A DNA stretch of 64,000 nt, from NCBI GenBank assembly GCA_039812765.1, contig JBDIBF010000004.1:1-64000 (forward strand). Direction: 5' to 3'. Under the pieces are notes generated by a model that saw only the letters and a program-made list of their open reading frames with translations, did no database searches and was not told the DNA's origin. Of the stretch, positions 35,238 to 45,465 are shown one piece after another. Position 1 is the first letter of the stretch. Each line of letters opens with the position of its first letter. The DNA comes from JADJVL01 sp039812765. GTDB taxonomy: Bacteria > Acidobacteriota > Holophagae > Holophagales > Holophagaceae. A program made the position numbers and the translations under genes.

Positions 35238-36467
35238 ATGATGAACCTCAAGAATGGGCGCTGGTTGGCCATGGGTGCGGTGGGCGTCGTCATCGTCGGC
35301 GGGGTCATGACCGCCCGGGGCGGCGACAAGGACACCAAGAAGGGCGAAGCCCAGACCCCCTTCCGCCTGGGCAAGGTGCAGGCGGAGGACCTCCAGGTGA
35401 GCGTCCGCGAGGTGGGCGTGGTGGACCCCGTCACCAAGGTGGACGTGAAGAGTTCGGTGAGCGGCCGCGTGGTGGGCCTCAAGGTCCGCGAGGGCGCCCT
35501 GGTGAATTCCGGCGAGGTGCTCGCCGAGGTGGAGCCCGACGTCACCCAGGCCCAGAGCCTCAGCGACGTGCAGGGCAGCCTGAGCCAGTCGAAGCTCACC
35601 TTCCAGAACGCCGAGCGCGAGTACGCCCAGCAGAAGGCCCTCTTCCAGGCCGGCCTCATCAGCGAGCAGCAGCACCGGGACGCCAAGACCAAGCGCGACC
35701 TGGCCGAGGAGTCCTTCAAGTCCGCGCAGATGCGCTACCAGATCGTGGAGGACCGGGGCATCCCCATCAGCGGCAACGCCGCCAGCCAGCGGGCCCGCGT
35801 CACCTCCCCCATGAACGGCGTGGTGATCAAGAAGGGCGTGGAGCTCGGCGACACCATCACCAGCGGCGTCTCGAGCTTCAACGCCGGCACCGTGGTCTTC
35901 ACCGTGGCCGACCTGAAGAGCCTCATCGTCCGCGTGAACCTCAACGAGGTGGACATCGCCAAGGTGGCCGTGGGCCAGCCCGTGCGCGTGACCCTCGACG
36001 CCTACCCCCAGAAGTCCTTCACCGGCAAGGTGCGCTTCGTGGCCCCGGCGGCGAAGCTGGTGGACAAGATCAAGGTCTTCGAGGTGGAGGTGCAGCTCGA
36101 CGAGCTGGGCGAGGCCTTCCGCACCGGCATGAGCGCCAACGTGGAGATCCTCGGCGAGAAGCGCGCCAAGGCCGTCTCGGTGCCCCTGGAGGCCCTGCAG
36201 CGGAAGGACGGCCAGACCGTCGTCTACCGCCTGAAGAAGGACCTCAAGCCCGAACTCCTCAAGGCCGCGAAGGAGGGCCTCACGGGCCGCGGCAAGTTCG
36301 TCTGGCTCAGCGACCACTGGCAGGACTACTTCGAGCGCGTGGACGTGAAGGCCGGCATCGCCACCCTCGAGCGGGTCGAGATCCTCACGGGGATCCAGCC
36401 CGGCGACCAGGTGGCCCTCGAGGATCCCACCCGCAAGAAGGTCGAGAAGGACGACGAGAATAACTAA
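35238..36467 (+). CDS. HlyD/MacA-type periplasmic adaptor
   Basis: 409 residues. N-terminal signal anchor at 10-27 (WLAMGAVGVVIVGGVM). The barrel-sandwich (lipoyl-like) halves are at about 50-100 and 185-215 (VSGRVVGLKVREGALVNSGE, SPMNGVVIKKGVELGD), separated by a coiled-coil hairpin (about 105-165) and followed by a beta-barrel domain. First gene of a MacAB-type efflux operon with an ABC ATPase and two FtsX-like permeases. No outer-membrane TolC gene follows. Confidence 0.92.
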   Translation: MMNLKNGRWLAMGAVGVVIVGGVMTARGGDKDTKKGEAQTPFRLGKVQAEDLQVSVREVGVVDPVTKVDVKSSVSGRVVGLKVREGALVNSGEVLAEVEPDVTQAQSLSDVQGSLSQSKLTFQNAEREYAQQKALFQAGLISEQQHRDAKTKRDLAEESFKSAQMRYQIVEDRGIPISGNAASQRARVTSPMNGVVIKKGVELGDTITSGVSSFNAGTVVFTVADLKSLIVRVNLNEVDIAKVAVGQPVRVTLDAYPQKSFTGKVRFVAPAAKLVDKIKVFEVEVQLDELGEAFRTGMSANVEILGEKRAKAVSVPLEALQRKDGQTVVYRLKKDLKPELLKAAKEGLTGRGKFVWLSDHWQDYFERVDVKAGIATLERVEILTGIQPGDQVALEDPTRKKVEKDDENN

Positions 36468-36469
36468 GG

Positions 36470-36556
36470 ACGAGGGGGACCGCGCGCTCGCTGCGCTCGC
36501 TCTCCGTCCCCCTCGTGCTCCCCACCTTGGGCCTGGGCAAAGCCCAGTCCCAAGGT
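36470..36556. repeat. Two successive hairpins in the adaptor-ATPase intergenic gap
   Basis: Hairpin A pairs ACGAGGGGGAC (36470-36480) with GTCCCCCTCGT (36506-36516) around a 25-base loop rich in GCGCTCGCT units. Hairpin B pairs ACCTTGGG-C-CTGGGC (36524-36538) with GCCCAG-T-CCCAAGGT (36542-36556), a 15-position stem with one mismatch and an AAA loop. Both lie directly after the adaptor stop, inside the 140-bp gap before the ATPase gene. They could limit read-through or protect the upstream mRNA end, giving more adaptor than transporter. Confidence 0.7.
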
Positions 36557-36607
36557 CTGGCCCCGACGAAGCAGCCTCTTCACCCATCCACGAACCCTGG
36601 AGCAGCG

Positions 36608-37297
<690 letters not shown>

Positions 37298-37299
37298 CC

Positions 37300-38553
37300 A
37301 TGCTCACGGGCGCCTTCCGGGAACGGCTCCGTTCCGCCTTCACCGAAGTGAAGGAGAACCTGGGCCGGAGCACGCTTCAGGCCCTGGGCGTGATGCTGGG
37401 CGTGGCCTCGGTGCTGGGGGGCTTCTCCATCTCCGACAGCCAGCGCCGCCGGGCGGACGAGATGTTCGTGAAGATGGGCGGCATGGACAAGCTGAACGTC
37501 CAGCCCAGGGCCCTGGCCGCCGAGGGCCAGCCCTCCGCCCTGCAGCAGGCGAACCTGGGCCTCCGGGAGCTGGACGCCGAGGAGGGCAGCGAAGCCTCCA
37601 AGGGCGCCGTGAAGGGCGTCAGCGTCCAGCGCAACGCGCGGGCCCGTGTGCGTTCCGAGCACACGGAGCAGGAGCGCATGGTCACCGGCGTGGCGGCCGA
37701 CTTCATCCCCACCAACGGCTACGAGATCGCCAGCGGCCGGGGCTTCTCCTCGGAGGAGCTGCGCGCCGGCGCCCCGGTGGCGGTGCTGGGCACCGAGGTG
37801 CTCTCCGTCTTCTTCCCCAACGGCGACGCGGTGGGCAAGTCCATCCTGGTGGGCGACGTGCCCGTCACCGTCATCGGCACCTTCAAGGAACGGGTCTTCT
37901 TCTTCCGCAAGCAGCCCGGCCAGCGCAACCAGTTCCGGCGCCAGAACCGCATCCTCGCGGTGCCCGCCGCCCTGGTGGCCCGGCGCATGCAGGGCGACGC
38001 CTACCGCCGCATGGACCGCGTCACCTTTCGGGTCCCCGACCTGAACGCCATGGAGGTCTTCGCGAAGGACCTGGGCGCGGTGCTGAAGGCGAACCACCGC
38101 CAGCAGGACGACTTCCGCCTGGACGACGTGGCGGCCCGGGTGCGGCGCAACCGCAGCCAGGGCGACGTCTACAACATCATCTTCATGCTGTCGGGGGTCC
38201 TCAGCCTCCTGGGCGGCGGCCTGGTGAACGTCAACATCCAGATGGCCAGCCTCAAGGAGCGCGTCCGGGAGGTGGGCGTGAAGATGGCCATCGGCGCCTC
38301 CGGCCGGGAGGTCTTCAAGGAGTTCATGACCGAGGCCCTGGTGCTCACGCTGCTGGGCAGCACGGTGGGCCTGGTCCTGGGCGTCGGCTTCTCCAAGTTC
38401 ATCACCTGGTTCCTCGGCATCCCGCTGTACATGCAGCCCGGCAGCTTCCTCTGGGCCACGGCGCTGGCCTCGATGTTCGGGTTCGTCTTCGCGCTGTTCC
38501 CGGCGTGGAAGGCTTCGCGGCTGAGTCCGATGGAGGCGCTCCGCTATGAGTGA
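37300..38553 (+). CDS. FtsX/MacB-like ABC permease 1
   Basis: 417 residues. The N-terminal transmembrane helix (about 25-45) is followed by a large extracytoplasmic MacB-PCD domain (about 50-285) and three C-terminal transmembrane helices (about 290-410), ending in the family hallmark FALFPAWKASRLSPMEALRYE. It probably pairs with the next permease as a heterodimer. Overlaps it by 8 bases. Confidence 0.92.
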   Translation: MLTGAFRERLRSAFTEVKENLGRSTLQALGVMLGVASVLGGFSISDSQRRRADEMFVKMGGMDKLNVQPRALAAEGQPSALQQANLGLRELDAEEGSEASKGAVKGVSVQRNARARVRSEHTEQERMVTGVAADFIPTNGYEIASGRGFSSEELRAGAPVAVLGTEVLSVFFPNGDAVGKSILVGDVPVTVIGTFKERVFFFRKQPGQRNQFRRQNRILAVPAALVARRMQGDAYRRMDRVTFRVPDLNAMEVFAKDLGAVLKANHRQQDDFRLDDVAARVRRNRSQGDVYNIIFMLSGVLSLLGGGLVNVNIQMASLKERVREVGVKMAIGASGREVFKEFMTEALVLTLLGSTVGLVLGVGFSKFITWFLGIPLYMQPGSFLWATALASMFGFVFALFPAWKASRLSPMEALRYE

Positions 38554-39871
38554 GACCACCAGCATCCTCCCCGCCCCGGGCCCTTCCCTGCTCTCCGAGA
38601 CCGAGCCCGCGCCGGCGCCGCGGATGGCGCGCCGTTCCCTGGCCGCCCGCCTCGCCCTGGTCTGGGAGGTCGTCCGCACGGGCCTCGTGGAGCTGTGGAG
38701 CCACAAGCTGCGCTCGATGCTGACGCTCACGCTGTTGATGCTGGGCGTCTTCGCCCTGGTGGTGATGACGTCGGTGATGGACGGCGTGATGGACAAAATC
38801 GGCACCGGCTTCGCGGGCATGAGTTGGGACGGCACGGTGATGGTGGCGCCGAAGGCCCCGGAGACCGGCGAGGAGCAGAAGCGCTTCGCCATGAGCCCGG
38901 GCCTGCGCTACGAGGACCTGAGCCGGCTGACGGCGCCGGACCCGAAGGTGATGGCCTTCCTGCCCCGGGCCCGCAAGCCCCTGACCGTGCGCACCCTGGG
39001 CGGCAGCGAGCGATTCTTCGCGGTGGGCGTCACCCACGAGTACTCCCGCTACATGAACCGGCCCGTGGCGCTGGGACGCGGTCTCACCGAGGACGACACG
39101 CGCCGCCGCTCTGCGGTGGCGGTGGTGAGCGGCAGCGTGGCCAACGCGCTGACCGGCGGCTCGGACCCCATCGGGAGGAACGTGGTGCTGGACGGCCAGC
39201 CCTTCCGCATCGTGGGCGTGCTGGCCCCCATCAACATCATCAGCGAGGACACCTGGATCGACTCCAACGGCATCCTGGTCCCCCTGGAGGCCTACATGGA
39301 CCGCCTGGAGCCCAGCCACAAACTGGACCAGATCGCGGTGAAGCTGAACGCCAAGCGGGACATGGAGGAGGTCAGCGCCATGATGCTGGGCCGGGCCAAG
39401 CAGGCCCACCACGGCATCGCCGACGTGGAGGTGCTGGACCTGGACCAGGAGGCCGCCCGGAGCTGGGCCAACTTCCTGGAGCAGATCTTCGGCTGGCGCG
39501 TGGTGCTGCTGAGCCTGGCCGGAACGGTGCTGCTGGTGGGCGGCGTGGGCGTGCTCAGCGTGATGCTGATCAGCTTCAGCGACCGCCGCTTCGAGATCGG
39601 CCTGCGCAAGGCCCTGGGCGCCAGCGACCAGGAGATCTTCATCCAGTTCCTGCTGGAGAGCCTGGTGCTGGCGGCCCTGGGCGCCCTGGCCGGGACCCTG
39701 GGCGGCGCGGCCCTCTGCCGCGCCCTGAGCGAGAACTTCCCCTACGGCCTCATCGTGAATCCCATCGGCCTCGTCGTCGCCTGGGGCGTCGCGCTGGGCC
39801 TCGCGTTGATCTTCGGGCTTTATCCGGCGTTCAAGGCGTCGCGGCTGAGCCCGATGGAGGCGATGCGGTAG
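38546..39871 (+). CDS. FtsX/MacB-like ABC permease 2
   Basis: 441 residues. An N-terminal cytoplasmic extension of about 50 residues (Pro/Ala-rich) precedes transmembrane helix 1 (MLTLTLLMLGVFALVVMT), the periplasmic MacB-PCD domain and three C-terminal helices. The end FGLYPAFKASRLSPMEAMR repeats the hallmark of permease 1, so the two are ancient duplicates. Its stop at 39871 lies 65 bp before the start of the atypical RM island. Confidence 0.92.
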   Translation: MSETTSILPAPGPSLLSETEPAPAPRMARRSLAARLALVWEVVRTGLVELWSHKLRSMLTLTLLMLGVFALVVMTSVMDGVMDKIGTGFAGMSWDGTVMVAPKAPETGEEQKRFAMSPGLRYEDLSRLTAPDPKVMAFLPRARKPLTVRTLGGSERFFAVGVTHEYSRYMNRPVALGRGLTEDDTRRRSAVAVVSGSVANALTGGSDPIGRNVVLDGQPFRIVGVLAPINIISEDTWIDSNGILVPLEAYMDRLEPSHKLDQIAVKLNAKRDMEEVSAMMLGRAKQAHHGIADVEVLDLDQEAARSWANFLEQIFGWRVVLLSLAGTVLLVGGVGVLSVMLISFSDRRFEIGLRKALGASDQEIFIQFLLESLVLAALGALAGTLGGAALCRALSENFPYGLIVNPIGLVVAWGVALGLALIFGLYPAFKASRLSPMEAMR

Positions 39872-39935
39872 GGCTGGACCACAAATAGGGCCCGTTCAGC
39901 ATCACGATGCAATCGGAGAAGGGGGGCTGTTCCAG

Positions 39936-39997
39936 GTCTAACTCTCAGCTTCAGCAGCGGTGCGATGAGCCTGCCTCTGAAAGCTATTGTTAGGAGC
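39936..39997 (-). other. attC-like recombination hairpin at the hsdR end of the RM island
   Basis: Read on the - strand the 62 bases run: GCTCCTAAC (R''-like, containing the hsdR stop TAA), spacer AATAG, CTTTCAG (L''-like), an AGGCAG and central loop, CTGCTGAAG (L'-like), spacer, GTTAGAC (R'-like, full GTTRRRY match). The L'' arm has one base more than L', as in real attC sites. A stop codon lying in the R'' box is also typical of integron cassettes. Length is at the small end of known attC sites. An ordinary terminator hairpin is the alternative. Confidence 0.55.
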
Positions 39998-42900
39998 CCT
40001 TCACAGCGTCGCCATCGGCTGCGCGAGGCTCGTTCCCAGTATCCTGCATGGATACCGATCTGACACGCACCGCCTCGAAGATCTCCCGGGCGAGAACCGG
40101 GAACGCCGATGCCTGAAAAGCCTGGTCTGCCATGTAGCGGGTCACGATCTTGTCGTTCTCGCCCATCCGTTCGATCATCAGGCTCTCGATTAGCTTGCGG
40201 ATGCCCAACTCGAACTTGTCCAGCGGGTTCGCCATCGCCGTTTTGATGACCTGCTCACTCTTGCAGGCCTTTTCTTTGATCTGCTGGAAAAACAGGCGAT
40301 CCTCCTCGGTGAATTTCGTGCCGAAGCGGTCGTTGAGCAGTTCGATAATCTCGGACAACGGCGCCTTCTCATCCTTTGCCTTGCCCGTGCCCACGTCACC
40401 AGGGCTATTGATGTACTGTACCTCGCCTTCCTTGACCATGATCGCGCCCGAGAACACCCGCTCCAGCCGGTAGTACTGCAAGGCCACCTCGTCGCCAACC
40501 CTCACGATCGTCGTCTCTCGATCGAGTGGCAGGTGAGGAAGCAGGTAGCGCCCGTAGCTGTACAGCATCTCCAGTTCCGGGTCTGCGTAGGGGATGATCT
40601 GACTAAGAAAAGCGTAGACCTTTACGTAGGCCGTTAGCTTTCCCCGGAACTCCTCGCGCCCCGCACCGTCCGAGATGGCTTTGAAGCGGTCGACCGCCGG
40701 CTGCAGGTGGCGCTGCATGTGTGCGTGATCCGCAGCACCCTGACGTACCATCGACTTGTAGAACACCTGCGCAAACGCCTCGACCTCGCTCCAGTGGTAG
40801 ACCTGCGCCTGATCGAGCTCGTGCTTCAGCGCGTCCAGCATGGACGGGTCGGAGGCCTGTTCCAGCTCCGTCTTGTCGTAGTAGGGCTTGAACGCCCGGT
40901 AGATGTTCTCGGCGTCGTTGACGAAGTCGAGCACGAACGGCGCGTCCTTGCCCGGGACCATCCGGTTCAGGCGCGACAGCGTCTGGACCGCCTGCACCCC
41001 GTCGAGCCGTTTGTCGACATACATCGCGCAGAGCAAGGGCTGATCGAATCCGGTCTGGTACTTGTTGGCGACCAGCAGCACCTGGTAATCGGGTGATTCG
41101 AAGCGCGCTGGCAGTGCCGCCTCGCTGATCGGCTTGCCGGTCACTACGTCGGTGTTCATCCCGGGTTCGGTGTAGTCGACGCCGGTCTCGGGGTCAGTCA
41201 CCGTGCCGCTGAACGCCACCAGCGGCCGCACGTCCTTGTATCCATTCTCGGCGAGGTAGCGCTCGAAGGCGAGCTTGTAGCGGACGGCGTGAAGTCGCGA
41301 CGAGGTCACCACCATCGCTTTCCCGCGCCCACCGAGCCGGTGCAGCACACTACGGCGGAAGTGCTCGACGATCACCTCCGTCTTCTGCTCGATGTTGTGC
41401 GGGTGCAGGCTCATGAACTTCGCGAGCGCCCGTGCCGCCTTCTTCTTCGGCAGGTCTGGATCGTCCTCAGCCGCCTTCAGCAACTTGTAGTAGGTGACGT
41501 AAGTCGTGTAATTCGTCAGCACATCGAGGATGAATCCCTCCTCGATTGCTTGCCGCATGCTGTAGAGGTGGAAGGCCTCGGGCGTCCCGCTCGCGCCCAC
41601 CCGGCCGAACAGCTCGAGCGTCTTGCCCTTGGGCGTGGCGGTGAAGGCGAAGAAGCTCAGGTTCGACTGCTTGCCGCGCGAAGCCATCACCTGGTTGAGC
41701 CGGTCCTCCCAGTCGGACTCGCCTTCGGCATCTTCGCCTGCCCCGGCGCCGAGAATCGCCTTCAGCTCGCGCGCGGTCTCTCCGGTCTGGCTCGAGTGCG
41801 CTTCGTCCACGATCACGGCGTAGCGGCGCTTGGCGATCTCGGCTTCCCATGCTTTCGCTTGCGCCTTCTCCTCCGCAGTCGCCTTCTCCTGCGTCTCCGC
41901 GCCGGCGACGTGCAGCAGTCCGCGCAGGACGAACGGGAACTTCTGCAGCGTGGTGATCACTATCTTGGTGCCGTCGATAAGCGCGGCCGCGAGCTGCTTG
42001 CTGTCCTGGTCGATCGCCTTGACCACGCCCTGCGCGTGCTCGATCTGGTAGATCGCGTCCTGCAGCTGTTGGTCGAGCACGCGCCGATCGGTGATCACGA
42101 CCACGCAGTCGAACACCTTGCGGTCCTCGGAGTCGTGCAGGCTGGCCAGGCGATGTGACAACCACGAGATGCTGTTGGTCTTGCCGCTCCCCGCCGAGTG
42201 CTGGATCAGGTAGTTCCGTCCCGGTCCTTCGCCGCGCGCGGCCGTGACGACCTTCCGCACAGCATCGAGCTGGTGGTAGCGCGGGAATATCACCGCCTCC
42301 TTCTTGATGCGCCGCTGGCCGCCCTTGCCGTCTTCGACCTTCTCCTCATTTGTCTCGACGAACATGAAGTGTCCGAGTATGTCGAGGAAGCTGTCGCGCT
42401 GGAGGGCGTCCTCCCAGAAGTAGCCGGTGCGATATCCGGAAGCGTGCTGCGGGTTGCCCGCGCCGCACTGCACCTCGCCGGGATGGCTGCCGCGATTGAA
42501 AGGCAGGAAGATCGTGTCATCGCCGCGCAACCGGGTGGCCATGTGGACTTCGTCGGGATCGGCGGCGAAGTGGACCACGGCGCGCGAGTTGAACGCGAAC
42601 AACGGCGCGCGCGGGTCGCGGTCCTTCTGGTACTGGCGCACGGCGTGCCGCCAGTTTTGGCCTGTGCCCGGGTTCTTGAGCTCACAGGTCGCAACCGGCA
42701 GGCCATTGACTGCGAACATCAAGTCCACCGTGTCGTGCTTACCCGGATGGCAGAGCACTTGGCGAGTAATCGTGAGCTGATTCTGGGCGTAGAGCGCCAA
42801 CACCTCGTCGTTGAGGCCGTGTGCCGGCTTGAAGTATGCGAGGCGGAAGGTCTTGCCGTAGAACTTGAAACCGTGCCGCAGCACATGCAGCGCGCCCTTG

Positions 42901-43139
42901 AGGTCGAGCTCCTTGACCAGCGCGCCAATGAGCAACGTCTCCAGGCCGGCGGCGTGCTGGGTGCGCATCTCAGCCCAGAGCTTGGGTTGCGTTGCCTCCA
43001 GGAACGCACAGACCCGTGCGGGAAAGAGTGCGCGCTCAACATCCCACTCCGCGTTCGTGCCTGATTGCCAGCCGCCCTGATGAATCAGCACTTCTTCGAC
43101 GTGCACCTCGAAGGCGCGTTCGTTGGACTGGCTGCTCAT
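39990..43139 (-). CDS. hsdR: Type I restriction endonuclease subunit R
   Basis: 1049 residues. The N-terminal nuclease region (about 1-220) contains the PD-(D/E)xK-like ATCELKNP. SF2 translocase motor domains follow: Walker A HSAGSGKTNS near residue 315, DEAH box IVDEAHSSQTG near 446, motif III FFAFTATPKGK and motif VI region QTLSRLNRM. A C-terminal helical domain contacts the methylase. It uses ATP to translocate DNA and cuts unmodified DNA. ATG 43139 is chosen over the open frame to 43355, which would overlap the FRG gene and has no conserved sequence. Base composition is visibly lower in GC than flanking genes. Confidence 0.95.
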   Translation of the reverse strand: MSSQSNERAFEVHVEEVLIHQGGWQSGTNAEWDVERALFPARVCAFLEATQPKLWAEMRTQHAAGLETLLIGALVKELDLKGALHVLRHGFKFYGKTFRLAYFKPAHGLNDEVLALYAQNQLTITRQVLCHPGKHDTVDLMFAVNGLPVATCELKNPGTGQNWRHAVRQYQKDRDPRAPLFAFNSRAVVHFAADPDEVHMATRLRGDDTIFLPFNRGSHPGEVQCGAGNPQHASGYRTGYFWEDALQRDSFLDILGHFMFVETNEEKVEDGKGGQRRIKKEAVIFPRYHQLDAVRKVVTAARGEGPGRNYLIQHSAGSGKTNSISWLSHRLASLHDSEDRKVFDCVVVITDRRVLDQQLQDAIYQIEHAQGVVKAIDQDSKQLAAALIDGTKIVITTLQKFPFVLRGLLHVAGAETQEKATAEEKAQAKAWEAEIAKRRYAVIVDEAHSSQTGETARELKAILGAGAGEDAEGESDWEDRLNQVMASRGKQSNLSFFAFTATPKGKTLELFGRVGASGTPEAFHLYSMRQAIEEGFILDVLTNYTTYVTYYKLLKAAEDDPDLPKKKAARALAKFMSLHPHNIEQKTEVIVEHFRRSVLHRLGGRGKAMVVTSSRLHAVRYKLAFERYLAENGYKDVRPLVAFSGTVTDPETGVDYTEPGMNTDVVTGKPISEAALPARFESPDYQVLLVANKYQTGFDQPLLCAMYVDKRLDGVQAVQTLSRLNRMVPGKDAPFVLDFVNDAENIYRAFKPYYDKTELEQASDPSMLDALKHELDQAQVYHWSEVEAFAQVFYKSMVRQGAADHAHMQRHLQPAVDRFKAISDGAGREEFRGKLTAYVKVYAFLSQIIPYADPELEMLYSYGRYLLPHLPLDRETTIVRVGDEVALQYYRLERVFSGAIMVKEGEVQYINSPGDVGTGKAKDEKAPLSEIIELLNDRFGTKFTEEDRLFFQQIKEKACKSEQVIKTAMANPLDKFELGIRKLIESLMIERMGENDKIVTRYMADQAFQASAFPVLAREIFEAVRVRSVSMQDTGNEPRAADGDAVKGS

Positions 43140-43152
43140 CGTGACCGGCCCC

Positions 43153-44052
43153 TCATAGCGCCCCCTTGCTCTCGAACACTCGGTAACGGAGCCACTTCGC
43201 GATGCCGTCGAGATCCGGAAAGAGCTGCCGGTCGAACACGCCGTACTGGTCGAGTCGACGGCGGATATCGTCGTGCGAGTCGTGGCGGATGACGATCTCG
43301 AGGTAGTCCCGCTCCTCCAGAGCTTCGAAGGGCTGCTGACAGGCGAGGAGGACACTGTCCTGAGCGCGCATCCGCGGCGAGATATGCGGCGGATGGTAGA
43401 TCACATTCTCAATGATTTCGAAGGGTGACGGGGCTGGGAGCTTCGCCGCCTCGTCGCTGGGCTCCTCCGTGCCTGATGATTCGGGTGCCGGTGTCGCCGC
43501 ATCCTCCTCCTTCGGCTCGATGCCTTCGACGCCATACTCCTCGTAGCCCGAGGCACCGCTCGGAGGCTTGGTCGCAAGATCCTTCACTGGCTTCACGGCC
43601 GGCTGCAATTTTCGGGTGAAATCGGTGTAGCGCGGAGGATCGCTGATCAAAACATAGATGGCGCTGTTCATCGGCTCGTCGTTGTCGTCTGTCTTCGTCT
43701 CTCGCACCGCGAAGTAGAGGGCGACCAGCGGGTTGGTCGTCCAGTCCATGAAACGCGTCGGAAGGCCATGGTGCTGGGCAATGGCCAGCGATTCCCACTC
43801 AGTGCGCGGAAGGTGCTGCACATGCGTGACAAGGTGGTTGCCGAACACTTCGAGCACCTCGCGTTCGAGTTCGTCACGCTCGCGCAAGGTCTTCGACTGC
43901 AGGTGGTCGTAGCGGCCTATCGACGGCTTGAGCTCGTAGCCCGCGGAGACCAGCTTGGTCTGGCCCCGGAAGTACTTGCGGACAGCGGGCAGCTCGTTGC
44001 GGACCGTCTGAAGATACTCCTCGAAGCTCTCGATCTCGAAGGGCGTGCTCAT
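43153..44052 (-). CDS. FRG-domain protein inside the type I RM operon
   Basis: 299 residues. The FRG hallmark is split in the usual way: KYFRGQTKLVSAGYELKPSI near residue 26 and LAIAQHHGLPTRFMDWTTN with VALYFAV near 90. An acidic low-complexity linker (about 165-205, GIEPKEEDAATPAPESSG) divides the domain before a C-terminal part that ends DLDGIAKWLRYRVF. FRG proteins recur in defence islands and RM loci but their biochemical role is not established. It overlaps hsdS by 4 bases (ATGA) and lies 13 bp before hsdR, so it is a fixed member of the operon. Confidence 0.9.
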   Translation of the reverse strand: MSTPFEIESFEEYLQTVRNELPAVRKYFRGQTKLVSAGYELKPSIGRYDHLQSKTLRERDELEREVLEVFGNHLVTHVQHLPRTEWESLAIAQHHGLPTRFMDWTTNPLVALYFAVRETKTDDNDEPMNSAIYVLISDPPRYTDFTRKLQPAVKPVKDLATKPPSGASGYEEYGVEGIEPKEEDAATPAPESSGTEEPSDEAAKLPAPSPFEIIENVIYHPPHISPRMRAQDSVLLACQQPFEALEERDYLEIVIRHDSHDDIRRRLDQYGVFDRQLFPDLDGIAKWLRYRVFESKGAL

Positions 44053-45401
44053 GCGGCGACCCCTCTCACATCGATCTTCCCAGTGACCGCCGCGGTGATC
44101 AGCGCCGTCCGGTACTCCTGCAGGCGCTCGATGGCCGTTTCGACCTTGGCGACCATGCCGTCGATCTTCGCTGTCGCTACGTCTAGGAAAGTCGCGATCG
44201 CGGACTGCTCGTCGAGTTCGGGGAGGAGCAATGGCAGGGTCGCTTGGTAGCCCTCACTCAGAGACGGAACAGCTCCCGGGTTGGCGAATTCGCCGAAGTT
44301 CAGCGTGCTCATCCAATAAAACGCCCACCCCGAAGTCAGGCGGGACGCTCGCGGAATGAACGCGGTCATGTTGTTGTCAATGCAGCAGGGCGCTGGCGTG
44401 ATCCTGCGCCGATTCAGAAAGAGAGCAGCTCCAATCTTGGCGTACACGACCGCACCCTGAGGTATGACCCGTGCGCGCAGCTCCGCCGCTGTCTCCCGAC
44501 TGATCGAATGCGCGCCTTCGCTGAGCGTTCTTCCATCGGGCGCCAATGCAAGGTCCCCCACCTTGTAGAAGGGCAGCTCTTCGCCCGAGACACCCTGAAA
44601 TTCGTGGGGGAAGCCGGCGCCTCCGCATAGTTGCCCCGCATCCTTCAGGCGTCTTACATCCCAGTGCTCCGGCACGTCGCCGAGCCAGTCGATGCCGGAA
44701 GGCTTGAGCTTGGGGTGCGGGTCGAGGCCGGCAGCGTGGGCCGCGTCGGGCGGGAGGCCTCGGGTGACCGTGCGCGAGATGAGCGCGGTGCGCTTCTCCT
44801 TCAATCGCTCGATCAGCGTCCTATTTTTCACCATCAGAGTGTCGATCTTCGCCGTCTCGCGGCCGAGGAAATCGGCGATGGCGCGTTGCTCGTTGTCGTC
44901 TGGTAAAGGGATCGGCAGCGTCCCAATCTCCGAGGCATTCACGGCCGGATAGCTGACACCGACAGAGCGGGCTACGATCGCGTCGACGAAGCCTAGTTCC
45001 ATTAGTGCATACGACATAAACGCCGGCACCACGCGGCGCGGCCTGATGACTGCGAACCCTGTAGATACAATGGTTCCTGGCTGTGGATTTCGGATAGGCG
45101 CAATCGCTCGCAGGTAGGTGCGAACAGTCGAGACGATGGTGTCTCCGTCACGAACGATACGACGCGCCCTACTCGGTGCCTCCTCAAAGACCATCGGTTC
45201 GACCGCGACGATGCCGCGCACGGCATCCACACTACTGATGTCAACGTAAGACATTTCGAAAGTTGGGTCGGTGGTCTCAGGGAGCGCTTCATCGTTTATG
45301 GATGCGGAATACTTAAGACGCTTCACATCCCAGTGCTGCGGCACGTCGCCGAGCCAGTCGATGCCTGAGGGCTTGTACCGCAGATATGGCATCAGCCTCA
45401 T
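44049..45401 (-). CDS. hsdS: Type I RM specificity subunit S
   Basis: 450 residues with two target-recognition domains. The two halves start with nearly the same phrase, KPSGIDWLGDVPQHWDVKRL (about residue 10) and KPSGIDWLGDVPEHWDVRRL (about residue 238). Each ends in the conserved helical spacer (EQRAIADFLGRETAKIDTL; EQSAIATFLDVATAKIDGM). It selects a bipartite DNA site for the HsdM methylase and the HsdR nuclease. The near-identical repeats are where such genes often recombine and change specificity. A second in-frame ATG at 45392 is an alternative start. Confidence 0.95.
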   Translation of the reverse strand: MRLMPYLRYKPSGIDWLGDVPQHWDVKRLKYSASINDEALPETTDPTFEMSYVDISSVDAVRGIVAVEPMVFEEAPSRARRIVRDGDTIVSTVRTYLRAIAPIRNPQPGTIVSTGFAVIRPRRVVPAFMSYALMELGFVDAIVARSVGVSYPAVNASEIGTLPIPLPDDNEQRAIADFLGRETAKIDTLMVKNRTLIERLKEKRTALISRTVTRGLPPDAAHAAGLDPHPKLKPSGIDWLGDVPEHWDVRRLKDAGQLCGGAGFPHEFQGVSGEELPFYKVGDLALAPDGRTLSEGAHSISRETAAELRARVIPQGAVVYAKIGAALFLNRRRITPAPCCIDNNMTAFIPRASRLTSGWAFYWMSTLNFGEFANPGAVPSLSEGYQATLPLLLPELDEQSAIATFLDVATAKIDGMVAKVETAIERLQEYRTALITAAVTGKIDVRGVAA

Positions 45402-45465
45402 AACGCCGTCTCCTGCGCCGGTCGGTTTGGGTTGTCGACCTCTCGTGACGGAACGGCCGCATTAA

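Noticed and set aside
43140..43355. N-terminal extension of HsdR beyond 43139
   Set aside because: It is Ser/Thr/Arg-rich shadow sequence overlapping the FRG gene on the same strand in another frame.
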